A stretch of DNA of 64,000 bases from an uncultured Paracoccaceae bacterium (lineage in GTDB: Bacteria; Pseudomonadota; Alphaproteobacteria; Rhodobacterales; Rhodobacteraceae), in the NCBI GenBank assembly GCA_947493745.1, contig CANLSM010000010.1:1-64000 (forward strand). Direction: 5' to 3'. Position 1 is the stretch's first letter. Each line of letters opens with the position of its first letter. Shown here one piece after another: positions 33,417-41,982 of the stretch. The notes under the pieces are model-generated. The model was not told the DNA's origin, searched no databases, and saw only the letters and a list, made by a program, of their open reading frames with translations. A program made the position numbers and the translations under genes.

Positions 33417-34475
33417 ATGCTGGAAATTCGCAATCTCACCAAGCGCTTCGGCAATGTCGATGCCGTCAGGGATGTGTCGATCTCGGCCCCGGGTGGCGCA
33501 TTCCTCGTTCTTCTCGGACCCTCCGGCTGCGGCAAGACCACGCTTCTGCGCATGCTTGCAGGGTTGGAGCTGCCCTCGGAGGGTCAGATCGTCTTTGACG
33601 GGCAGACCGTCTCGGACGGAGACAGGAACTGGGCCGTCGATCCCGCAAAGCGCAACTCAGGGCTGGTGTTCCAGTCCTATGCACTCTGGCCGCATATGTC
33701 GGTGCGCGGCAATGTGGACTGGCCACTGAAGGTGATGAAAATGCCCAAGGCCGCGCGGGCGGAACGGGTGGACGAGGTTCTGAAACTGCTGGATATCGGT
33801 CAACTGGCAGAGCGCTATCCCAACGAGATCTCGGGTGGCCAGCAGCAGCGTGTCGCGATCGCGCGGACCATCGCACCCAAACCGTCAGTCCTTCTGTTCG
33901 ACGAGCCGCTCTCGAACCTAGACGCCAAGCTGCGGGTCGAGATGCGGACCGAACTGATGCGGCTGCATCGCGCGACGGGGGCGACGACTGTTTATGTGAC
34001 CCATGACCAGATCGAGGCGATGACCATGGCCACCCATGTCGCCGTGATGAACCATGGCCGGGTGCAGCAGTTCGGTTCTCCCTCCGATCTCGTCAACCAC
34101 CCGAAGACAGCCTTCGTGGCGACCTTTGTCGGCACCCCGCCCAACAATATGGTTCCCGTCGTGAAGAACGGGTCGGGCTACAAGGTGGGCGGGCGGCACA
34201 TGCCCCTGACCCCGCCCGCAGATGACTGCATGGCGATGTATCGCGCCGAGGCGATGAGCCTGAGCGAAAGCGAGGGGGAGACCACGCTGGCGATGGAACT
34301 GGTTGAGACAAGCGCCATCGCCGGGCGCACCATGGTCACCGGACTGCGCGACGGGCTGCGGCTGACTGCCATCGTCGACGCCGCGCCCGAGGCCGGGATC
34401 GGCGACACGATCCAGTTCTGCCTGCCGCCCCGGCCCGACAGCTGGTTCGGCCCGGATGGCGAGAGGATCGGCTGA
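33417..34475 (+). CDS. ABC transporter ATP-binding protein, FbpC/AfuC-type
   Basis: 352 residues. Walker A GPSGCGKTT at 34-42, signature ISGGQQQRVAIARTIA near 140, Walker B VLLFDEPLSNLD near 160, switch histidine in VTHDQIEAMTMA near 195, and a C-terminal TOBE-like regulatory domain from about 235. Belongs with the preceding binding protein and permease. Overlaps the phosphatase gene by one base (TGATG). Confidence 0.92.
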   Translation: MLEIRNLTKRFGNVDAVRDVSISAPGGAFLVLLGPSGCGKTTLLRMLAGLELPSEGQIVFDGQTVSDGDRNWAVDPAKRNSGLVFQSYALWPHMSVRGNVDWPLKVMKMPKAARAERVDEVLKLLDIGQLAERYPNEISGGQQQRVAIARTIAPKPSVLLFDEPLSNLDAKLRVEMRTELMRLHRATGATTVYVTHDQIEAMTMATHVAVMNHGRVQQFGSPSDLVNHPKTAFVATFVGTPPNNMVPVVKNGSGYKVGGRHMPLTPPADDCMAMYRAEAMSLSESEGETTLAMELVETSAIAGRTMVTGLRDGLRLTAIVDAAPEAGIGDTIQFCLPPRPDSWFGPDGERIG

Positions 34476-35074
34476 TGAGGTTGCTGCTCGTCCGGCACGG
34501 ACAGTCCAAATGGAATGCCGCGCGGCGGCTTCAGGGACAGGCTGATGTCGGCCTGTCCGAACTTGGCGCCACGCAGGCCGACGCGCTGCACCCGGTGATC
34601 GAAGAGATCGGCCATTGCCGCGCAGTGGCCTCCGATCTCGAACGCGTGCGGGACACGGCGTGCCGGATCGGGGCAGAAAACGTCCGGCTCGACGAGGGTC
34701 TGCGCGAAATCGATGTGGGCGACTGGACAGGTCGGGCCATCGACGACATCCGGGCCGAGGACGAAGCCGCCTATCAGGGCTGGCGGGCAGGCACATCCTC
34801 CCCGCCCGGAGGAGAGACCTGGGAGGCCTTTGTCGACCGCGTCACGAGCGTCATCGAGAAAGAGCTCCAGGCCCCCTGCCGGAACCTGCTCGTCGTCTGC
34901 CATGGCGGCGTGATCCGCGCGATCCTGCAACACTACGCAGGACTTGAGCCCGCACATATCATTCCCGTCGCGCCCGCAAGCCTCAGCGCGTTGAGACTGG
35001 GCAACGGAAAACCGCCTCGGCTGGAGCTTTTCAACTATCTCCCCGACAGGCTGGAGTTCGGGGCGCCCGACTGA
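34475..35074 (+). CDS. Histidine phosphatase family protein
   Basis: 199-residue phosphoglycerate mutase-like phosphatase. Catalytic RHG at 7-9 (VRHGQSKWN) with phospho-accepting H8, acidic E78 in LREIDVGDWTG, and the second histidine H143 in VVCHGGVIRAI. It is cytoplasmic, coupled to the ABC ATPase gene by TGATG, and followed by another TGATG junction. Its place in this operon suggests it dephosphorylates the imported compound or a product of it. Confidence 0.88.
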   Translation: MRLLLVRHGQSKWNAARRLQGQADVGLSELGATQADALHPVIEEIGHCRAVASDLERVRDTACRIGAENVRLDEGLREIDVGDWTGRAIDDIRAEDEAAYQGWRAGTSSPPGGETWEAFVDRVTSVIEKELQAPCRNLLVVCHGGVIRAILQHYAGLEPAHIIPVAPASLSALRLGNGKPPRLELFNYLPDRLEFGAPD

Positions 35075-35343
35075 TGCTAAGTGATGGCAACTGGCTCGTC
35101 CACAGCACCACGGGGCTGTCAAAGAGACCCGGAGCCTTACCGGCTATGGCGGCGTCTTGCGGTTTGACGCAACACTGCCCGTCTTTGGAAATGCTGACCG
35201 ACCTCGCGATGTGCTGGCACGACCTTGCCACCAAGGAAAAGTCGGAGGACACACCTGAAAGGGAAGACGCTACCCTTTACATCATGGCTGCATGCGCAAA
35301 ATTCGACGGCTTGGACGCCTTTCTCTCAGTTCTTGAAGAGTAG
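35074..35343 (+). CDS. Hypothetical 89-residue protein at the end of the transporter operon
   Basis: ORF starting at an ATG in a TGATG overlap with the phosphatase gene. The C-terminal half, LEMLTDLAMCWHDLATKEKSED onward, has sensible composition, whereas the N-terminal part is irregular with isolated Cys and His. No family recognised. It ends just before a terminator-like double hairpin. Could be real or a read-through frame. Confidence 0.4.
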   Translation: MLSDGNWLVHSTTGLSKRPGALPAMAASCGLTQHCPSLEMLTDLAMCWHDLATKEKSEDTPEREDATLYIMAACAKFDGLDAFLSVLEE

Positions 35344-35352
35344 AGAACGTTG

Positions 35353-35381
35353 AACCGGGCCTTCTGTCGGCTCGCCCGGTT
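35353..35381. terminator. Terminator-like hairpin between convergent genes
   Basis: AACCGGGC, a 13-base loop, then GCCCGGTT followed by TTGG. Ten bases after the small ORF on the plus strand and about 50 bases past the mscL stop on the minus strand. Confidence 0.55.
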
Positions 35382-35385
35382 TGGA

Positions 35386-35413
35386 GTGGGCCCGCCCGCT
35401 GCGGCAGGCCCAC
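35386..35413. terminator. Second hairpin, likely 3' end of mscL
   Basis: GTGGGCC, a 14-base loop, then GGCCCAC, directly next to the hairpin at 35353. The pair separates the convergent transporter operon and mscL. Confidence 0.45.
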
Positions 35414-35431
35414 GTGTTCAGCCGATGAAAA

Positions 35432-35863
35432 TCAGGCCTGTTTCTTCAGCAGATCGCGAATTTCAATCAGCAGTTCTTCCTGGGTCGGCCCCGCAGGCTC
35501 GGCGGGGGCCTCTTCTGCCTCCGGCTCGCTTGCCGCATCCTTTACCCGGTTCACGGCCTTGACCAGAAGGAAGACAACGAAGGCAATGATCAGGAAGTTG
35601 ATGATCGCCATCAGAAAACGCCCCCAGGCGAAGACGGCCACTCCGGCCTCTTCCGCAGCTGTGATGGACGCAAACTCCCCGTCACCCAGCTGGACGTACT
35701 GACCCGCGAAGTCGATGCCGCCCATGAAGAGACTGATGATCGGGTTGATCAGATCGCCGACAAGCGAGGTGACAATCGCAGTGAACGCCGCCCCGATAAT
35801 AATGCCAACGGCCATGTCCATGACATTGCCCTTGGCGATGAACTCTTTGAATTCCTGAATCAT
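35432..35863 (-). CDS. mscL: Large-conductance mechanosensitive channel MscL
   Basis: 143 residues. [20 protein letters not shown] is the conserved amphipathic N-terminus leading into the pore helix ([18 protein letters not shown]); second helix FGRF-type region reads [21 protein letters not shown]-terminal helix with [11 protein letters not shown] after an Ala/Glu/Pro linker. Opens under membrane tension to release solutes at hypo-osmotic shock. Confidence 0.95.
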   Translation of the reverse strand: MIQEFKEFIAKGNVMDMAVGIIIGAAFTAIVTSLVGDLINPIISLFMGGIDFAGQYVQLGDGEFASITAAEEAGVAVFAWGRFLMAIINFLIIAFVVFLLVKAVNRVKDAASEPEAEEAPAEPAGPTQEELLIEIRDLLKKQA

Positions 35864-35978
35864 ATATCCCTCTTACGTTGTGCCAGAGGTGTCTTCTGCA
35901 CCCCACAGGTCGAAACCATAGAAAACCCATCCCCTTGGCGATAGGGGAAAAAACCGGAGGGTGCCGCAGATTTACGAT

Positions 35979-35999
35979 TTGCGAACACCTTGTTCGCAA
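35979..35999. promoter_or_regulatory. Strong inverted repeat upstream of the GST gene
   Basis: TTGCGAAC-ACCTT-GTTCGCAA, perfect 8-base arms with a 5-base centre, 68 bases before the GST ATG and in the divergent spacer with mscL. It looks like a dimeric repressor operator. It is not an alphaproteobacterial LexA box (GTTC-N7-GTTC direct repeat). Confidence 0.5.
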
Positions 36000-36066
36000 T
36001 TGGGACTGTTGAATGAGGGCCGATTGTGGCTAGGTCTGACCAACCCATCTTTCAAGGAGCGAACGC

Positions 36067-36771
36067 ATGTCCGATCTCAGCAACTTCCCGATAACCAAAC
36101 GCTGGCCCGCCAAGGATCCGGGCATTCTTCAGCTCTACTCATTCCCGACACCCAATGGTGTCAAGGCTTCCATAGCGCTGGAGGAGACCGGCCTGCCCTA
36201 TGAAGCACACACCATCAAACTGTCCGGCGACGTCACAACACCAGAGTTCCTGTCCCTCAACCCCAACAACAAGATCCCGGCGATCATCGACCCTGACGGC
36301 CCTGGCGGACAGCCGATGGGCCTTTGGGAGAGCGGCGCGATCCTGCAGTATATCGCAGAGAAAACCGGCAAACTCTTGCCGAGCGACCCGGCACGCAAGT
36401 GGGAAACCATCCAGTGGCTGATGTTCCAGATGGGCGGCATAGGGCCGATGTTCGGCCAACTCGGCTTCTTTCACAAGTTTGCCGGCAAGGAGATCGAAGA
36501 CCCCCGTCCGCGCGAACGCTATGTGAACGAGGCCAGCCGTCTGCTCAAGGTTCTGGAAGCCCGGCTGGAGGGCCGCCAATGGATCATGGATGACGATTAC
36601 ACAATCGCGGACATCGCGATTTTCCCATGGGTGCGCGGCCTTAAAGTCTTCTATGAAGCAGGGGATCTGGTCGGGCTCGACGACATGCCCAATGTGAACG
36701 ACTGGCTGGATCGTGCCATCGCGCGCCCGGCCTCCGAGAAAGGCCTCCAGATCCCGCCGCGCGACGGCTGA
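36067..36771 (+). CDS. Glutathione S-transferase, Nu class (YfcG/YghU-like)
   Basis: 234 residues. N-terminal thioredoxin-like domain with LYSFPTPNGVKASIALEETGLPYEAH (the TPNG.K signature of Nu-class enzymes), NPNNKIPAIID and WESGAILQYIAEKTG; C-terminal helical domain with YTIADIAIFPWV. Nu-class proteins act as disulfide-bond oxidoreductases or glutathione peroxidases. An AAGGAG site precedes the ATG. Confidence 0.9.
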   Translation: MSDLSNFPITKRWPAKDPGILQLYSFPTPNGVKASIALEETGLPYEAHTIKLSGDVTTPEFLSLNPNNKIPAIIDPDGPGGQPMGLWESGAILQYIAEKTGKLLPSDPARKWETIQWLMFQMGGIGPMFGQLGFFHKFAGKEIEDPRPRERYVNEASRLLKVLEARLEGRQWIMDDDYTIADIAIFPWVRGLKVFYEAGDLVGLDDMPNVNDWLDRAIARPASEKGLQIPPRDG

Positions 36772-36779
36772 GGAAAGTT

Positions 36780-37509
36780 CACCAGGGACCCTGTGGGGCG
36801 ACACCGCCTCGCGGGGCCCATCCCGCCAAGTCGCCAGCGGTGGCCGCTATGCGGGCGCGAAGGATCTGACAGGCCTCCTTGTGCGGGCGATCCAGAACAG
36901 GATCCGCCCTCAACGTCTCAAGATAACCATTGCGCAACGCGGCCGGCGCAGGATGCACCGATCCTCTTCCTTGTTCATGTTGATATTGCGGAAAAAACTG
37001 TCCGTGTGGTTGCGAAACAGTGTCTTGACCTGACATCCGTGACCAATGCAACCACCTGCGCGGGTGAAGGTGTCGCAGACAGATACATCCTCGAAACCGG
37101 GCTGCCCGGTATCCCCGAAAATGGGTTAGTTGAAGACGATTGCCTCGGTGTCAGCGGCATGAAAGCCGACCAGATTCGCAACCTTGCCCTCACTTTTGTG
37201 GATATCCAGAAGTTCATCTGCATCAAGGAGCATGATCCACTCGCTATTGGCGACCTCCGGGCAGCGGCGCGCTATCTCATGGGCCTCGACCTGAATATCG
37301 GTGCGATAGGGGGGCGTTTTATCGATATGCCTGAGAACACCAACGGCCTGCAGCCTGTCGAGCATTTTGTCGGTCCCGTCAGAGCAGTGTTTTGACGCCA
37401 CCACGCAGTGTTCAAGTCCGATTTTCTTGTGGCGCGCAATCCACTCAAGAAGCGACGGCCTCTCATCCTTGACTGTCGCCAGCAGGCATAAGGAGTTGGG
37501 GTGAGGCAT
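36780..37509 (-). pseudogene. Decayed glycosyltransferase family 2 gene (Glyco_tranf_2_4 type)
   Basis: The 5' part (37509 down to about 37126) encodes a clear GT2-like start: LLATVKDERPSLLEWIARHK, GLEHCVVASKHCSDGT, then WIMLLDADELLDIH with the acidic D.D motif. It stops at TAA (37126-37128) exactly where the family continues with a WRIFG-like motif; the same frame then resumes as PIFGDTGQPGFEDVS and QVKTLFRNHTDSFF before a further stop near 36910. So it has at least one in-frame nonsense codon and a damaged 3' end. The boundary near 36780 is approximate. Such proteins usually add sugars to exported polysaccharide. Confidence 0.7.
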
Positions 37510-37618
37510 CAATGCTCAAGGGAAGCACAGCTTGTGCTGCCATGAACAGCTCCCGCATATACGCTCTGCGGCCGATCAGAATCTTTACTTGATATGATGG
37601 TTGCTGAAGCGTCGGGGA

Positions 37619-37888
37619 TCAGTTCAACAGGAACTCCCCATCCACCTTGCGCCACTCACCCGCCCGGATCAGATGCTGGTGGCAGTACCTCACAGAATGG
37701 ATCGGGCCTTCAAGTTTTTCCTGCCAGAAATCCAGAAACCCGATCAGCTTGGGGAACTCCGGCGCAAGGTCGTAATCCTGCCAGACGAAGCTTTGCAGCA
37801 AGCTTCGGTGATCCGGCATCCGGTAGTAGATTTCCGCCGTGGTCAGGCCATGACCCTGCAGCATCAGTTCGGTCTCGGTCGATGTCAT
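37619..37888 (-). CDS. usg: Usg family protein
   Basis: 89 residues: LMLQGHGLTTAEIYYRMPDH, LLQSFVWQDYDLAP and FPKLIGFLDFWQEKLEGPIH followed by SVRYCHQHLI. This matches the Usg protein first named beside tryptophan genes; the function is unknown. GGAG precedes the ATG. About 90 bases upstream is a CIRCE-like element overlapping a plausible promoter, suggesting heat-shock control. Confidence 0.88.
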   Translation of the reverse strand: MTSTETELMLQGHGLTTAEIYYRMPDHRSLLQSFVWQDYDLAPEFPKLIGFLDFWQEKLEGPIHSVRYCHQHLIRAGEWRKVDGEFLLN

Positions 37889-37959
37889 CTCTCAACTCCA
37901 CACTTACCAGATAAGGAAAGGGTCGCATGGAGAGCTTTTCACGGACAAGTTAAAATTGC

Positions 37960-37989
37960 TTTATATCAGCATGTTAGCACTCATGTCTT
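37960..37989 (-). promoter_or_regulatory. Candidate usg promoter overlapped by the CIRCE-like element
   Basis: On the minus strand: AAGACA at 37984-37989, an 18-base spacer, then TATAAA at 37960-37965, about 72 bases before the usg ATG. The -35 lies in the spacer of the CIRCE-like repeat, so a bound HrcA dimer would block it. Confidence 0.4.
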
Positions 37990-38000
37990 GAGAGTGCTGT
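37974..38000. promoter_or_regulatory. CIRCE-like HrcA operator
   Basis: TTAGCACTC-N9-GAGTGCTGT. The HrcA/CIRCE consensus is TTAGCACTC-N9-GAGTGCTAA: the left arm is exact, the right arm matches 7 of 9, and the spacer length is exactly 9. It lies between the end of the YeeE-type gene and usg. Confidence 0.72.
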
Positions 38001-38003
38001 CGA

Positions 38004-38426
38004 TCAGGCCGGTACCATCCGGGACTTGATCGGCCGGGCAATCATCATACCGGCAGCCATCGCGGCACAGAAAACCGCCACCGGCCAGCCACCATAGCCC
38101 AAAGAGGCCAATGCAGGGCCGGGGCAGAAGCCGACGAGCCCCCAGCCGACACCGAAAAGAACTGCACCTGTGATCAGTTGCCGGTCCAGACCGGGCTCGG
38201 GAGGGGCGGGAAACGGGCTTCCCAGCAGCGAGTTTGTTGCACCTGTGGTCCAGCGCCAGGCAATCAGCATGGGCAGGATCGCACCGCCCATCACAAAAGC
38301 AAGCGTCGGGTCCCAGGATCCGAAAAAATCAAGAAATCCCTGCACCTTGGCGGTATCCGTCATGCCCGAGATCACCAGTCCGAGGCCGAAGATCGAGCCG
38401 GTCAGGAGTGCAACGAGCATCCGCAT
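38004..38426 (-). CDS. YeeE/YedE (DUF6691) family transporter, second half
   Basis: 140 residues from the ATG at 38426, which overlaps the stop of the upstream partner gene as TGATG. Membrane protein with SIFGLGLVISGMTDTAKVQGFLDFFG and GFCPGPALASLGYG, the typical C-terminal half of the YeeE/YedE (TsuA/PmpAB-like) fold. Together with the partner it forms a channel for a sulfur species such as thiosulfate or a sulfide-derived compound; the exact substrate is unknown. Confidence 0.85.
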   Translation of the reverse strand: MRMLVALLTGSIFGLGLVISGMTDTAKVQGFLDFFGSWDPTLAFVMGGAILPMLIAWRWTTGATNSLLGSPFPAPPEPGLDRQLITGAVLFGVGWGLVGFCPGPALASLGYGGWPVAVFCAAMAAGMMIARPIKSRMVPA

Positions 38427-38857
38427 CAGATCACTCCCAGCCCGTGACGAAGCACCAGCACCGTCAAGGCTCCGGCTCCGATATAGATCAGCGTTGCGAT
38501 GATCGAGCGGCGAGAGAAGCGCGACATCCCGCAAACACCATGTCCCGACGTGCAGCCATTGCCGATCCGGGTGCCGATGCCGACCAGCAGTCCGGCCAGA
38601 ACCAGCAGTCCAAGCGACGGTGTGATATTGCCGGGAACCGGGCTCGTGAAGGCCACGTAGAGCGCCGGCACGCCGATCAGACCCGCCAGAAAAGCGATCC
38701 GCTCAGCGGCCGTCTGCCGACCCGTGCCGTCAATGAGCGCCCCGAGAATGCCACTCACCCCCATGATCCGCCCGCCTGCGATCAGGAAGATCGCGGCAGC
38801 GCAGCCGATCATCAGCCCGCCGATCAGGCCAAAGGTCCAATCGGTTTGCCAGATCAT
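38426..38857 (-). CDS. YeeE/YedE family transporter, first half
   Basis: 143 residues from the ATG at 38857, in an ATGA overlap with ytoQ. Four to five helices with [25 protein letters not shown] and the conserved cysteine motif [15 protein letters not shown], in which the cysteines are thought to relay the sulfur substrate. The split into two genes is the PmpA/PmpB arrangement. Confidence 0.87.
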   Translation of the reverse strand: MIWQTDWTFGLIGGLMIGCAAAIFLIAGGRIMGVSGILGALIDGTGRQTAAERIAFLAGLIGVPALYVAFTSPVPGNITPSLGLLVLAGLLVGIGTRIGNGCTSGHGVCGMSRFSRRSIIATLIYIGAGALTVLVLRHGLGVI

Positions 38858-39309
38858 CCCGGCAACCGCCCGTTCAGGACATAGTCGAACATCCTGACGA
38901 CCTGATCGGGGGTCTCGCACACAGCAAGGGCGGCGGCATCAACCTCTTTGAGCGCATGCTGATGGGCGGCCTGATGCATCACGATCAGCGACTTGCCGAG
39001 CGCTGCGGCATAGCCTGCGTCAAAGGCCGCATTCCACTGCTTGTATTGCTCACCGAAACGGACCACCACGACATCGGCCTCCTCGATGCCCTTGCGCGTA
39101 CGAATGGCGTTCAGTTTTGCCCCCTTGTTGTCATGCCAGAACTTGTCCGGCTCCGCCCCCAGTATCGTGACACCGCAATCATCGGAGGCCGCGTGATCCG
39201 TCACCGGCATCGAGAAGGCGATATCGAGCCCGGCCGCCTTGCAGCCCTCCATGATCTCGTCTCTCCAGTCGGTGTGAATCTCGCCCGAGAGATAAACATT
39301 CAGCGTCAT
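38854..39309 (-). CDS. ytoQ: YtoQ family protein
   Basis: 151 residues: VYLSGEIHTDWRDEIMEGCKA, FSMPVTDHAASDDCGVTILG, DKFWHDNKGAKLNAIRTRKGI and FGEQYKQWNAAFDAGYAAAL, which is the YtoQ (nucleoside deoxyribosyltransferase-like fold) pattern. No reaction is established. It sits 14 bases after pheT and overlaps the YeeE pair, so these may form one transcript. Confidence 0.87.
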   Translation of the reverse strand: MTLNVYLSGEIHTDWRDEIMEGCKAAGLDIAFSMPVTDHAASDDCGVTILGAEPDKFWHDNKGAKLNAIRTRKGIEEADVVVVRFGEQYKQWNAAFDAGYAAALGKSLIVMHQAAHQHALKEVDAAALAVCETPDQVVRMFDYVLNGRLPG

Positions 39310-39323
39310 GGTGTTTCCCTTCG

Positions 39324-41735
39324 TCAGCCGCGCAGAACGCCGCCGGTTGCCTTTGCCACGGTTGCGATGATCTTCTCGGAGATCGCCTCGATATCCTTGT
39401 CGGTCAGCGTGCCGGCCGTCGGCTGCAACCGCACCGCGATGGCGATGGATTTCTTGCCCTGCCCCATCTGCCCCTCGGCCCGCTCTCCATCGAAGACGTC
39501 AAAGAGGCTGATCGCTTCGATCAGGGTCTTGTCGGCACCATGAGCCGCGCGCAGAAGCTCATCCGCCTCGACATCCGCATCGACGACAAAGGCGAAGTCC
39601 CGCTCGACCATCTGGTAATCGCTGGCCCGAAGGGCCGCGCGCGTTGTCGTCTTCTTGCGCGGCACCGGCGGTCTGTTCAGCCAGATCACGAACCCGACGG
39701 CAGGCCCCTTGATATCAAGGGCCTTGAGCACCTTGGGATGCAACTCGCCGAACTCTGCAAGGATGTTTTTCGGACCGAGGCCGAGACGGCCCGAGCGACC
39801 GGGATGGAACCACTCCGGCGCACCCCGCTGGATCATCAGTTTCTCTGGCGCGCCTATGGCGCTCAGCACCGCTTCCGCGTCCGCGCGCGCATCGAACACA
39901 TCAACCGAGCGCCGCTCGCCAAATGCGTTGCGCGGAGCAGACTGGCCAATGCGGATACCTGTCGCAACCGGACTTTGTTCTTCCGGCTCACCGCCCTCGA
40001 AGATCGGTCCGATCTCGAAAAGCGCCAGATCCGCCTGCCCGCGCGCCTGATTGCGTGCCGCCGCCTGAAGCAGTCCGGGCAACAGAGAGGGACGCATATG
40101 GCTCATCTCGGTGCTGATCGGATTGGCCAGCATCGTTGCGGTGTCGCCGCCTGAGAACAGCGCCGCACTGGTTTGATCTATGAAGGAATAGGTGACGCAC
40201 TCATTCATGCCCATTGCGGCCAGCGTCCGTCTGGCCATGCGGTCGCGCTTTTGCCCGTCGGTCAGGATCGGCTTGGCAATGCCCGCGCGTCGCGGCATCG
40301 GGCGTCCTTCCAGCTTGGTCAGAGAGGCGACGCGTGCAATCTCTTCCACCAGATCGGCCTCGCCATGAACATCCGGCCGCCAGCTTGGCACCCAGACCTC
40401 AAGACCGGAATGCTCATCCGCAACCCCGAAGCCAAGCGAGGTCAGGATGCAAACCTGCTCTTCCTTCGCGATATCCAGCCCGACCAGCGAGACGACGCGC
40501 TTCGGATCGAGATAGAAGCTCAGTGCGGTGTCCGGCACCTTTCCGGCGATCACGGCCTCCGAGGGCTCGCCGCCACAAAGCTCCAGGATCATCGCAGTCG
40601 CAATCTCCACACCATCGGGCGTGAAGGTCGGGTCTACACCCCGCTCGAACCGATAGCGTGCATCGGAGTTGATCTTCAGCTTGCGCCCCGTGACCGCCGT
40701 CATGATCGGGTCCCAATAGGCGCTCTCTACAAAGACATTCGTCGTCTCGGCCGTGCAGCCTGTCTCGAACCCGCCCATCACACCGGCGATGGATTCCGGT
40801 CCGGCCGCGTCGGAGATCACCATCATGCCGGGCTGAAACGTATACTCGGCCTCATCGAGAGCCATCAGCGTCTCGCCACCTTGCGCAAAATGAACGCGCA
40901 GAGTGTCGCCCCTGATCTTGTCCGCGTCGAAGACATGCAGCGGCCTGTTCCGGTCATAGGTGTAGAAGTTGGTGATATCGACCAGGGCCGAGATCGGACG
41001 CAAGCCGATGGCCTTCAGCCGATCCTGCAACCATTTAGGAGAAGGACCGTTCTTCACGCCCCGGATCACCCGTCCGCAAAAGACCGGGCAGCCCCTGGCC
41101 TGAACATCCGCATCGATTGTGACACTGATCGGGCTTGCAAATGTGCCTTTGACCGGTTCGGTATCCGGCGTCTTGATGCGGCCCAGACCGCGCGCCGCCA
41201 GATCCCGCGCAATCCCCGCCACACCCAGCGCATCGGGCCGGTTCGGAGTGATCGCAACCTCGATCATCGGATCACCGCCACCGATGTAGTCCACGTAGGA
41301 TGCGCCGACCGGGGCGTCGCCGGGCAGCTCCACAATCCCGTCATGTTCCTCTGACAGCTGCATTTCCCGCTCGGACAGCATCATGCCGAAGCTTTCGATG
41401 CCGCGGATCTTGCCGACCTGGATGGTCGTGTCGATGCCCGGAATATAGTCGCCGGGGGACGCGACCACGACCTTGATCCCCTTGCGCGCATTCGGCGCTC
41501 CGCAGATGATCTGCTGCGCCTCCCCGCCGGTCGTCACCGTGCAAACACGCAGCTTGTCCGCGTCGGGATGTTTCACCGCCTCCAGAACCTCGCCGATTAC
41601 AAAGGGCGAAAGGGCGGCCATCGGGTCTTCGGTTCCCTCCACCTCAAGTCCGAGATCGGTCAGCGCATAGAGAATATCCTCAAGCGATGCGTCGGTCTCA
41701 AGATGGTCTTTCAGCCAGGAGAGGGTGAATTTCAT
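39324..41735 (-). CDS. pheT: Phenylalanyl-tRNA synthetase beta subunit
   Basis: 803 residues, full length. N-terminal MKFTLSWLKDHLETDASL, tRNA-binding/EMAP domain about 40-150 (HPDADKLRVCTVTTGG), B3/B4 editing domain about 210-390, B5 domain near 400-475, and the C-terminal FDX anticodon-binding domain ending in IIATVAKATGGVLRG. Forms the alpha2-beta2 enzyme with PheS, whose gene is upstream but separated by a gene on the other strand. Confidence 0.97.
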   Translation of the reverse strand: MKFTLSWLKDHLETDASLEDILYALTDLGLEVEGTEDPMAALSPFVIGEVLEAVKHPDADKLRVCTVTTGGEAQQIICGAPNARKGIKVVVASPGDYIPGIDTTIQVGKIRGIESFGMMLSEREMQLSEEHDGIVELPGDAPVGASYVDYIGGGDPMIEVAITPNRPDALGVAGIARDLAARGLGRIKTPDTEPVKGTFASPISVTIDADVQARGCPVFCGRVIRGVKNGPSPKWLQDRLKAIGLRPISALVDITNFYTYDRNRPLHVFDADKIRGDTLRVHFAQGGETLMALDEAEYTFQPGMMVISDAAGPESIAGVMGGFETGCTAETTNVFVESAYWDPIMTAVTGRKLKINSDARYRFERGVDPTFTPDGVEIATAMILELCGGEPSEAVIAGKVPDTALSFYLDPKRVVSLVGLDIAKEEQVCILTSLGFGVADEHSGLEVWVPSWRPDVHGEADLVEEIARVASLTKLEGRPMPRRAGIAKPILTDGQKRDRMARRTLAAMGMNECVTYSFIDQTSAALFSGGDTATMLANPISTEMSHMRPSLLPGLLQAAARNQARGQADLALFEIGPIFEGGEPEEQSPVATGIRIGQSAPRNAFGERRSVDVFDARADAEAVLSAIGAPEKLMIQRGAPEWFHPGRSGRLGLGPKNILAEFGELHPKVLKALDIKGPAVGFVIWLNRPPVPRKKTTTRAALRASDYQMVERDFAFVVDADVEADELLRAAHGADKTLIEAISLFDVFDGERAEGQMGQGKKSIAIAVRLQPTAGTLTDKDIEAISEKIIATVAKATGGVLRG

Positions 41736-41982
41736 GGGTCAGGCTTTCCTTGTCAGTCGGCTGGTGTCTTAGGGGTTTTCGACGCCGAATTAAAGGCCCA
41801 AAGCCGTCTCCTGCGAACGGGATGAACCGCTTTGCGCCGTTAATCCTTTGCAAACCAAGAGTGGCATCAGATCGGCTGTCTTAATCCTCCATTTACGCTG
41901 CCCGCGGTACTGATTGGCCAAGGTGAAGTTTGTGAGGCGGCATTTGAGGTTCCAGGTGCGGCGCGTCGAAGGAGAGGTAGAG

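Noticed and set aside
35979-35999. LexA (SOS) box
   Set aside because: The alphaproteobacterial LexA site is a direct repeat GTTC-N7-GTTC, and the Gram-positive site has a 4-base centre; this is an inverted repeat with a 5-base centre.
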